In this document: positions 10,821-22,700 of the stretch, in pieces
Numbering within the stretch: position 1 is the first letter of the stretch
Layout of the letters: every line of letters starts with the position of its first letter
NCBI GenBank assembly: GCA_015680685.1
Contig: MNCI01027303.1
Coordinates: 157,649-221,278, forward strand
DNA length: 63,630 nt
From: Gnetum montanum
Taxonomy: Eukaryota; Streptophyta; Gnetopsida; Gnetales; Gnetaceae
Reading direction: 5' to 3'
Translations under genes and position numbers: made by a program
The notes under the pieces: model-generated
The model's database searches: none
The model's input: only the letters and a program-made list of their open reading frames with translations
Told to the model about the DNA's origin: nothing

Positions 10821-13800
10821 CTACAAAACAGTATTGATGTGAAGGGCCTTGAGAAGTGCTGTTGCCATTTGCTTCACTAAGACCTGGCCCCCCATCCTTT
10901 CTCCATCCCTACGCTCTTGAATGAGTTTCTGAAGCTTGACTGGCAGGTCATTCTCAACAATCATTTGTTTGGGCCGAGGATGGTGTTCATATACAGCCTG
11001 TAACAAAGATGTTCTTGCAACGTAAAAATCATCACCAAAAAGTATGAGAAATGAAAAAGTACTATGGAAGTCAACAATGCTTAAATTGAGCAGGAGATAC
11101 TCTGTAACTGTTTCTATGATTATTACATTATGAACTGTTTCTTAATTAGTTTATAAACTATCTTAAGTGAGTTAATGTGAAGTACTGTCAGCCTATTTGC
11201 TAGCTTTCAACCCCAACGAAATATGTTCTTTAAGTCTGTAACAATCATCAAAGCACAATGCTTAAATGTTTCATATAAGAGATACAGAGATGTACAGAGT
11301 GTTCAAGGTAACAATATTGGGTGGCTGATAACAAAGCATCTACCTTAATTAATTTGAGTATGTTGAGGCGAACAATCGCATCTTGATGATCAAGTCTTGC
11401 CACAAGCAAGGGAGTCAGACCATTAGTAGCCAATGCTGTATTAAGTCGACTAGATTTTCTGCAGCAAACATAACCTTTTAATATTTATAGTTATCTTAAA
11501 TTACAAAAATGCATTAAAATTATCCTTAAGAAACTGCTGTTCCATATAGTGTACATACGTGATAATTTTCAGAAATGGCTCCAAAATGTGCACAAAAGAT
11601 TGCTCACTGCAAGATCTAAAAAACTTGATTAGCTTCTGTACTGCTTCTTTTTTGAGCAGAACAAGTTCAACCTTCCGATGTTCATTATCATGTGCCAGGC
11701 ATACTGCAAGTGAATCCAAAGCTGTTAATGCCCATACATCATCATCCAGCAAGTTTAAGTAGATATCCAATCCATTGTGAATTCGTAGTTGTTCTCTTGT
11801 AGAGCGTGAAGCATGAGCCATATCGCATAGCAAGGGCAATGCTACTGGCTTTAAAGGGGAATCTAAAACAATGAAATGCATCAAATGGGGGATGATTCCA
11901 TTTTCTGCTGCTTGTTCCTGTCTTCTTTTGTTGATCTTACAGAGATTATATAATGTATTCAGAACCTTCAATGCAATGTAAGCCCAGTTTAAAATTAGCC
12001 TTGCATATGGTTTAAACTTGACAAGCATACAAATTTTCAAGTGACAACAAATATTTCTCAAGATATAAAAGACGAAAGCACTAACTTTGACCAAAGTCAA
12101 ATCATACACTAAACATATAATTATTATGCCAACTAATACCTCAACGTGTACTTGAAATACAAGAGATCCATCGTGACGTTCAAGAAAAGGAATTAAGTGC
12201 TTTATCGCATCAGCTCGCTGCATTTGTTCTAGTGCATGTGGATCAGTTGATAACCTGTTAATGCACTTCAAAATCTGCAACAGCAAATATAAGAATAATC
12301 TGTCTGATTACCATATGATTTATTCCAAAATACAAACAATGCCTATCTGCACCTGTAAAATTGAAAGGTATCACTGACTTTGAACAGATAAAATAAAATT
12401 GGTATCATTGATTTAAAGTTAGTAATTTATACCTTCAAAAGAATAGGTGTCTCGAGCTTCCCAAGCATCTGCATAAGCCGGTTCAACAAGCTTACACTAT
12501 ATAAGTGCGATTTGACCAGGGGGTCTGCTTGTGAAAATTCCAGTAGTAAATCAGCTACTTTCTCAAGGTACTCTCTTTCTATATCTGCATTTAAAGCTGA
12601 AACCATATGTGCTAGTACACCAGAAGAAGTTGCACTTCCAGGTCTTGCATTCAGAAGTCCAGATCCAGAAAGTAATCCTGATGTTGGCCTTGAAGCAATG
12701 CCAGATGTGGAAGCAGTCCCATCAGCAGTAATTATTGAGCTTCCAACAGGAAATGAGTCAGCGTTCTTGGAAGCAGATGCTAACTTGGAGCTCAATTCCA
12801 AAGCCTCTTTCTCTCTACCAGTTTCTGCGATATTGTAAAAGAAGCAAGAACAAAAATGTAAATAGTAGCGGTAGAAGGCAGCTAATCTTACGAGAAAGAG
12901 GCTTCACAAAAACAAATATAGGTTATTACAAAAAAAGACTGCCAGCGACACAGAATAAATACTATACCCATTTTGGTTAGAGTGAAAACAATACATTTCC
13001 AACTACTAAAAACGTCTCAAATGATATTTCGCAACCCTTTTCCCAGACCCGGATTCAATATGCTTCAGGTGATACCGAAGACATTTATACCTTGTAACAT
13101 GTACAATAATTTATGGATAAAAACATCAGAGAAATTAGTATTCAGATCCATAATGCAACATTATATTGGTATATTTTAGTATGTTTTACATATATTGGTA
13201 TATTTTAAAATTTTTTGGTTCCAAACCCGAAGATCAATTTACCGTGTCGATTGGCATTATAGAAATGTGGAAAGCGAGTTCTTTGTCACCTCTGAACTCT
13301 TTATCACAACATACCAATGTGCGCTCATGTAAGATTGAAAGTTTAACAAAACTCTGTTAACGGTAGCCCTCTGTCTTACCAACAAACAAGTCTACAAGTC
13401 CACACAACCTGTTGCTAGAAATATCTGTAAAAACCTGTTGCTAGAAATATCTGTAAAAATATTTATAAAACATGGCTTAAGGTATCAAAGAATAAACAAG
13501 TCAGAATCACATTATCATGGAAAAGCAATAAAAAAGATCATCACCAAGAGGCTCAATGCTCATCCCACAAAGGTAGGGTCCTAGGAGCATCCGTGGATGA
13601 GCAAAAGCTTAACCCTGTTTGAGTGGTTGCACCCAAGCTCAAACCCAGGTCTTAAACTCAAGAAACACGTACGTTATCATCACGCCAAATAAATATGGAA
13701 AAGCAATGATCTTACAATATGCAGGTCATGTGTTAGAAGAATCAAAAAAAGGCACATGAGCTTGTCCACTAAAAAACAAGGCTGTAATACAACATCCTGT

Positions 13801-16749
13801 TCAACAATGAGGTGTTAGCCTACTGGTAGGACTCTTGATTTGTAAGCTCCAAGTTATGGTTTTGATTCTAGTGGGAAATGCTGAGTTATAAAGTTCTAAC
13901 TCAACTATATTTCTTAGGGGTAAATATTGTAAAAAAGTGTTTCAGATTCCAACACCTGCCCCTTCTGGGCTTGTCCCAGTTGTAAATGATGCTAAGATCT
14001 CACATGCTCAAGGACCCACAGGATTATGGGGGAATTACAGTCTTGCATGATGCCTCAAGTCCAAGTATTACTTGAATAAAATCATCAAGATAGGAGAAAG
14101 CAACAAAGATGAAAGCATTACAGAAAAAAGCTTAAGGATGGACAAGCTCCTGTTCCTTGGATTCAAAAACAAAGGGTATATATTTAAGTCATGCTAGTTG
14201 GTTGAACTTCAGCTTAGCTGCCTACTAGCATCATGTAAAAGAGCATGGTACAAAATATAGTCAAAGAAATTGACAACAATCTAATGAATTCATTGGGAGC
14301 ATAAGCTTGCAAGAGTAAGCATGGAATGATACTTTACTTTAGAGAATACGGGAATGAAGAGCTAATTGAAAATGACGGTTCTGCCTTGTTATGGACTATT
14401 AATAACTTGCAGGCTATGAAGAAAGCTATTGGAAGTTTAGCCTTCCATTCTTTTGTACTATCACAAACTTCTACAAGCACATTTAGAATAGGGGAAAAAA
14501 CTTAATAGGTGTCAACCTGTAAAACTTCAAATCCAGTCATTTTTTTTATCAGAACATTTTACTCAGCTTTCTTGAATAACAAATAGTGTTATGATCAAAA
14601 ACTCTACGCTCAAGTCTCAACTATGTCCCACTAACAACAAAAGAAAATTCCAAAATAGCTGTCGAAAGCATCATATTGAAAGATTACAAAAATCTGCCTT
14701 GCAAAATAAACAACCTCCTGAAGAAAGGAAAACACAAAATAAAACAGAGAATTAAACAATCCTATTAGTAGTTGTACACCAAAAATGATGGTTTACCTTA
14801 ACTACGTTTTTTTAGGTACATAAACAAATAATTCAAAAACCAAAATTTCTGAAAAATGAAAATGAAAAAACATTAGAATTTTACCTGCAAGCCTAGCAAG
14901 CAACAATTCCAACTCGGAATTTGCCTTTGCCTTCTTGGAATCATGCAAAAACGGCATTTTCACTTCCTGTTTCTCTAGTCCTCCAGAAACACCACGAATG
15001 AAATCAAGCTGACCAGAGATTGGCCTAGAAGGTGGCTCTTTTCCCAACAAGCTCAGCAACGGCTGAACCGGCTCAGTATGAGATGAACGCTCAGAATCTC
15101 CTATTCCTCCTGATGACTGCAAACTAGGACTGCCACTGTCAGCCACTGTTTTAACCTCATCAGAAATCACTTTTTTTGATTTGTCTGTATCTATAGGAGA
15201 AGACTCCTGCTGTCCAGACATCACCGGTTCAGCTTCCTCTACAATCAACAAAGGCTGAGTTTGCTGTCTCGTAGAATGCCATATGCTCTCCACAAACGCA
15301 AGGTCAGATACCGGCACAGATTGTCCATTCTTGTGCAGGATATCCTCTTGGCTCTTTTGTGACGAATGAGATTCAGATATTGACTTTCTCGATGGCTCTA
15401 TAACACCTTACGGATGCACAAGTTAGATCTTATCATCCCATGCATACAAAATAATATAAAAATTTTAATATAGTAAGAAATTCCAATAAACCTGATGAGC
15501 TTCTTTGGTGAATTTTATCATTAAGAACATCAGGCAAGCCCCCACTAGCCGCAGGACCAAGTCGAGTTGCTTCATTCAAACTGTGAAGAGTGTTAACTAA
15601 TCTTAAAAGTGCACCATTTTTTGCAAATATTCGAAAGAACTCGTTTCTGGAAGTCGAACTCTGTAAACTCAAGACTTTCCATATACAGTCAATTGCCAAA
15701 CACACAAGTTCCCTGCAGATTTTGGAAGCAAGCCACAGACATTAAAAACAGAAATTTGCATAGATTTAAACATAGTTACCAGAAATGACAGGAAAAACAA
15801 CAAAAAATTGTGATTTCAAGCTAACGCTGAAATACCCCAGCAAGTTCGTGTTTCTGGCAAGTATTGATTTAAAGTCTTTGCATTTAAATAATATGAAAGA
15901 ATCTCATATCCTTATTGTACGAGGTCACACCTGTATTTCATATAATTAGGCTCCAAGAATTTCACTAATACAGGCAAACCTCGACATGCAACAAACATCT
16001 GAAGAGTAAGTGAGCTGCATTCAGGAATAAAAGAAGACTTGTCATGCTTTGCAAATTATAAAAAACTAGCATGCTAACATACAACTGAGATTTTATCATA
16101 AACTAGAGCTTAAAGACCTTGACTGGCATAACTGCTGAACAAAGAAAGCTGTTTGCATTCGGATTTCATACGAGTGTTCAGGTCCCGTAAGGTTAACAAT
16201 TATGGGAATCTGCAATTACAAAATTTAAAGATGGAGAAGAAATATGATTATATACAAATACCATCAATTAAACTGAACAAAAAAGGATTTAACACAAATT
16301 CTTCAAAAATCATGATACTGGATTCATTTGTAATCATATCTACTTTCTACTTTCTTTGTTGCTTAGAACTAAAAATACGTACAAGACCAACAAGGCACGC
16401 GTTTTCCTGAAATGATGCATTATCCTTGATTAGTTGATTAAGTACCTCCAAAACAGATAAAATAACCTGCAGTGAAAATACAATTTTGTTATCATATATA
16501 TACACTCGAAGTGTGAGTTGTGGAGAGAATTTCCCATTTGCAATAGTATTGCTGCAACCAAAAACTTACGTGGTTGCTTCGAATTTCCAGCAGTTCTGCC
16601 AACAGTAGTATACCATGTTGTTTAACAAAAGCAGACTTTTGATCCGGATAATCCTGAAATATTGCAACTAGCTTTTGACATGTTGCCAAAATTTTTTCAT
16701 CAGATTCTTCAGGTTTCAGCGTGATAATTAATTTACTGATTTCCACTGC
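10821..16749 (-). CDS. M3KE1: M3KE1 exons 16-26: armadillo/HEAT-like C-terminal region
   Basis: Exons: 16 16570-16749, 17 16383-16466, 18 16118-16209, 19 15931-16014, 20 15492-15712, 21 14885-15397, 22 12433-12824, 23 12140-12274, 24 11559-11965, 25 11344-11458, 26 10821-10997. They encode residues 572-1370, an alternation of Leu-rich helices typical of armadillo/HEAT scaffolds, with a Ser/Pro-rich insert in exon 21 before the conserved [20 protein letters not shown]. Exon 22 has [15 protein letters not shown], exon 24 [20 protein letters not shown], exon 26 [17 protein letters not shown] then TAG. This part is the most conserved outside the kinase domain and presumably serves in protein or membrane association. 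Acceptors are ordinary except exon 24 (gaag) and exon 21 (ttatag). Confidence 0.94.
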
Positions 16750-19700
16750 CTGTGAAGTTAGAAGAACAAAACATAACACATCAATTAGAAATCCTTGATT
16801 ACAAACTCACAATATTCCAACAAAAAAAAATATTAATCTAAAAAAGAATAATTTCAGAAAACCTAAACATCTAGGAACACAACCTGTTTGCTCTAAAAAC
16901 ACTGAATATGCTGGAGTGACCTAAAAAGATAAGAGCCTTCGAATATATGAAACAAACTTCAAAGAGTGATGTATTGCAACAGATTGAGGAATCTGGCTTT
17001 ATAGCATCATGATGTACAGGTTCACACTATTTATGGGAACCCACCATTTATTTGGGCTCAACACATCATTTATTATAGCACTACATAATAAAGAATCATC
17101 ACCCAGTGCCATAGTGCTCATCCCGCTAAGCGAAGCCCTAGAAGGGTTGGTAGATGAGCGAAAGCCTAACCTCTTCAACTGGTTGTGCCCAAGCTTGAAC
17201 CCAGGTCTTCAACTTGAGAAACAAGCACTTTACCATCACTCCAAATGATGGTCCCTTAGAGCACTACATAATGCAAGTGCCTAATTATTAGACTTAGGTT
17301 ATCACCCAGAGGCTCAATGCTCATTGAGTGTGACTAGTTACTAGACTTAGGGTCATCATCAGGAGGCTCCATGCTCATCACACAAACCTAATTATTAGAC
17401 TTAGATTGCGTGAATGTTCATCCCACATGTGTAATTATTACACCTAGGGTCATCACTAGAGGCTCCATGCTCATACCATGCATCTAATTATTAGATTTAG
17501 ATTTAGGATCATTAGTTGGAACCTTAATGCTCATCCCACCAAGGGGGATCCTAGGACAGCTAGTAGGCAAGGAAAGTCTAACATCTTTTTGAGTGGTTGT
17601 GCAAGTTCAAACCCAAGCCTTACAAACTGAGAAACTAACACTTTACCATCATTCCAAATGATAGCCCTTGCCTAATTATAAGACCTTCTACCTAATTTGG
17701 CCCTTGACTATAAGGTGTTAGCCTACTGTTAATACTCTTTGTTTGGAAACTCCAAGTTATGGGTTCAATTCTAGTGGGCAGTGTTGAGCTATAAAGTTCT
17801 AATTTGACTATATGTCTTGGAGATAAATGTTGTTAAAAAAAGGATTTGGGTTCTAAAACATCAGTAGGAGAATCTATTGCAGATTCCTGCTCACCTCCAT
17901 GTAAAACTACACTCTTAAAACCAACAATAATTACAGCATTGGCAGCCTAAAGCTATGTCAATGTTCTTAAAGACTCTACTCTATTTGGTGCCTTGGTTAC
18001 CACGTTGTCTAACAAGCATTATGCAAACAAGAGTTTCTAAGTTCAAATCATGCTTGAGACACCTTCACATTCTACCAAAGGATCTAGCTATATGTCTTGG
18101 AGGTTCATATAATCAAATAGTTTCAGGTTCAAACACATTTTTAAACTATAATAGTATGTATTATATTTCCCGTGGAGAATCTTTCTTTACAAAATTTGAA
18201 TTATTTAACATGACTCCCTGCGCAATTCAAATCATGACCATAGTCTCATCTTGCCTGTCCTAGGTCTTGCATACACGGAGTGAAATTGAGGGTAAAACCT
18301 ATTATTTGAAGAAAAAAAAATCAACATCTGCTTGTATACAAGTTATTTGACAATAACTTTTACATCTACCTGACACTTTTGTAAATCTACATTTTTATGT
18401 CTTCAATGACAACAGGGACATACTTGAACCTTAAACCTAATGATTATAAGCAAAATTTTATGACCATTCAGTCAGTTCACTCACATAAACTCACATCATA
18501 TGCAAGTAAAAAATTGTTATATACTTTGATAACTATTGTACACATCTATAATTCTCAAAAACATTTGAGCTAAAGTTAATTTTTGTTATCATCTACTATA
18601 ATTTAAGCCCTTGTTAAAATCTTTTGTTGTTTTTCACCTCTTCTTGTTGCAATTGTAAGCACATTGCCAAACCAAAAGAAGTACGCTAACTGCATTTTCA
18701 GCTTTTGGATTTCTTCTCGTTTCTATTTCTTCTGCTCAATTTATCACAATATGTTGTTGTTGTTAAAGTGGTCAGCAGGAAACTAAAGCATAGTTGTCAC
18801 ATTCCTATTCCAAAAGTGTACCATTCTATTTAATGTTGTAATAAATCTTGTAATTGTTGTAAAAGACCCTTAATACAGGCATTGTAATTATGGACCATGG
18901 CTCTTGAGGGAAACTTTGGGAGTTTGACTTAATAATGGCAAGTGATGGGTGGCTGGATAAAGCAGGACAAGAAGAGATTTGACCACCCCTTAGAGCCAAG
19001 ACTTTTGGCCTAACTCTGGTGGCAACCACCCTTTACAGCCTAGATGACTATATATATCGCCTGGACATATAGCCAACACGATACTTTTGTTAAACTTTGG
19101 CAAAACATAACAGTGTGCCGATGAAGCATTGCTCAGACCATGCAGCTAAGAGTACCATACATTTGACGTTTATTACAACATTTGAGTATGAGATGTTACA
19201 AGTGGTTTTAGAGCAACCCATGATCCTACAGGGACCTAGGATTTAAATTACTACAGAAACCTAAGAAGATCGAACAAGGAATCACAAGAACCTAGTACAT
19301 TAAGGAAAGCCTTGATCAAAGAATCATATGAAGCAAGGATGTCATAGGAAAAAAGCCAACTTCAGATTTCCTAATTGATTAGTAAAATCTATCAAGAAGT
19401 GGTTTGCAGAGAACCGATCTCAACCCACAAAGAATAATCAAAACATAAAACCCATACCAATCACTTTCTCCACATCAGCTATTAATAAGAACGAGGAATC
19501 ACCAATTTTGAGAAACTTTTAATAATGACCTCACCACCCTTTATAATCCAATATCACTAAAATCCCACTTTTCATTGCCACTTTTTGTGATTGTTGACAC
19601 ATAAGTTCATAAGTTCGCATTACATCCCAAACTCATAATCAACATATTTAAAATAAGTGGTGATACTTTCTCAATCGTCAATAAGTTAAGCCTGCGGTCA

Positions 19701-22700
19701 TTGACATACCCGTCATTAATGACCTTCAAAATCCAAGAGATTATTATCCAGGGCATCCCTGTATCGGTATAACTAACTAGGAAAATATTCATAAACAACA
19801 TTTGGAGCTGGGATAGAAACTCCAAAATTAAACATTCTAGTTGGGGAATAGAACTGGGATACGTGACCGTCCTGGGAAGTTTTCTTTTTTACCGGTCACA
19901 GCAGTAATTGTCGTAGCTTTTACATCTGGAGTTTGTTCTCCATGAATGAATAGCCATTTCCAATATTTTTCAACCTTCCAAATACACTGACGACTTTAGA
20001 TCGACCATGCAGGAACTCAAGAAAAGATACAAGTTTTACACTAGGCTATCAACAAAAAGTTTGTTTCAGTTAACAGCTCAAAATAGCTACTGTAACATAC
20101 CAATAATCTTGATGACCATTTAAGTGAGTCCAATGATTGGATTCATTAAGCCTTATAAAACATGATCAATGCAAAAAGCCATGAAGCAGAAGATCAAAAC
20201 TGAAGCTGCATGGAATCATGTGCGAACCAACGTATGAATCCTGTGAGTAATAAATAAGGAGGTCAGGATGCTCAAGTAGAATCTCAAGAGACAAATCTAA
20301 GGCTCTAGAAGTAAATTAAGTAATGAAGCCATGAATTTCATCTATTAATTTATGGATCATTGTGCTCATAACTTACAAGCCGTAGGATCAAAAGCCAGTC
20401 AATAATTTCAAGATGAGAATTTTGGCCAGTGTCGGAGTTATTGCCACTGGATAGAAGTATCAAGAAGAAGTTGTCAAGCAGTCCACAAAAAATGCATCGA
20501 GAAGCCAGTAAGATGTCAAGATCTATAATTGAGTATTAAGGTTGCAACTTATAATGTGCTTGCAATGACTGATGGAAGTCAACATACACTGTACATTCTA
20601 GACTTTGGAATAGCATGAATATCGATGTCCCCATATTTTGGCAAAATTGTGAAACATTAATGCTAATGTTATTTGTTTGCAACAAGTCCTACCATGTGAA
20701 TTTATTTACCATATTAGAAAAAGCTTACAAAGTTGGGTTATGAAGGAATTTACAAGCAAAGGGTTCTTGTGAAGGTTTTTCCTATCATCCGTATATACTA
20801 GCTTATTACAGAAACCACAATTGTCTCAGTTGTACAATTTTCTAAAAAGAAGTCATGTTCAAGTTAGTACAAAAATTTAAATGGGAATTTAAAAATGCAA
20901 TTTCCGAAATTTCAGGTGCACAAGCAATGAAGAAGGAATAAAGATATATATTTTAGGAGACTCATATGGCATTGGCATTCGTGTTGAAGATACAATTATC
21001 AGAAAAATGTATGTATTCGACTCAACACACCTCATTGCATATACAACATGTTCAAATGTCAAAATCTGCAAGCATTTTACTTGACCAATCAAATTGAATA
21101 TAGCTTGAGAAATAAGTTATTCTTGTTTGATCCCAGTCCAAATCTGAAAGTGTGTACATCAATTTTTGAACTATGGTCATGTTAAAAGAGCATCCAGATA
21201 AGAAGTCAAATTCGAAGAATGCATTGCAGTCAATTCAGCATACAATAACTGTGGCTGGTGCATATATGCATTATTTAAACCTGTGTGAACAAGTCCAATA
21301 CCAAATTCAAGAACAGATGATGCTCGTAAAAGAAGTGGAGGAGCAAGATTAAGCATTACCATCAAGAGTATGGCCATCAGATCATAGTTCCATTATGACT
21401 AAGTTACAAAAATATCTATTGAGCCAAGAGGTAAAGATGAAACAAATAGCTCCTAAAATTGTGTTCTATTCAATTTTGCCTTCCTTATTTTTTATCTAAT
21501 TTATATTTTTAGATGTGATGAATACGTAAACAAATGTTTTTATACAATGCAAGTTGATAATATAGGTTTGCCCTACCTTCACTCAAGTAAATAAAGTGAA
21601 TGAGATGTGCATAGTGTAACTTTAATTAGGGGGTGTCGAACCCCCAAAAAATTAATATTTGAAAAAAGCAGAGGACATTGTATTCTATCAATAACAAAGA
21701 AGCTCTAAAACAACAATGTAAATGAAAGACCCAAATGCCCTTGCAGATTTTCATCCTTATAACCAATCCTAAAATACCTCTCTTCTAAGGTAGGAAAAGG
21801 ATCAAGTCTTGGCCTCATTCAGAAACCCATCAAGTGTTTTCACTTGTTAACAACCAAAAAAAGGAATGAAAAGACACTAGTAGAAACAACAAAAAGCAAC
21901 AACAAGGCATTAGCATAAACTAAGAAAAGTTTCTAGCAACACTGTTAGTCCAAGATTCCATTGGCTGAAGAAGATGATCAACCTCCAATAAAGCTCTCCC
22001 AGCTTGACACTTAATTTGAAAAATAACAAGCAAGATAATGTTGAACTTTTGCAGCACGGTGAATTCATAATGGATAGCTATGTGATTGTGAAAAATATAA
22101 CATCTATTTTTCCATATATCATGCAACCAAATAAAATGCAACTCCTTAGAAAGGGGAGGAGCATCTCCAAGAAGAGTTTCCTTACAATTAGGACCTGTGA
22201 TTGGCACCAAGTAGATATCAAATTGAATTCTCGTATTTGCTATACAAAGAATGGTAACTTAATAATATCATAAATATATTTTAATTTTCAGATCTTCTAA
22301 TTAATTGTATTTATTGCAGGATGTACAAGGAGAACCTAAAACATAACCAAAAAGAAGAATTTGAAGCATTAGAGCATGAAGAAAAACCCTAATACGGACG
22401 CATTCAAGAACGAACAAAAGGTTAGAGGGTAGTTTGTCACATTCCCATTCCAAGATGGGATACTATTCTATTTAATACCGGAACAATTCTTGCAATTATT
22501 ATTTAGAAAAAAAACTTAATGGAAAGGTGCATTGTAATTACAGATCATGTCTCTTGGGGGAATTTTTGAGGGTCTGACTTAAGGTATATGTGTCAGTAAC
22601 TTAGAGCTCACGCTAGCATGGACTTGCAAAATGGTAATAGCAAGTAACAAGTAGCCAAATGAAATGAGACAAGAAGGGATTTGGCCACCTCTTTTGCCCA

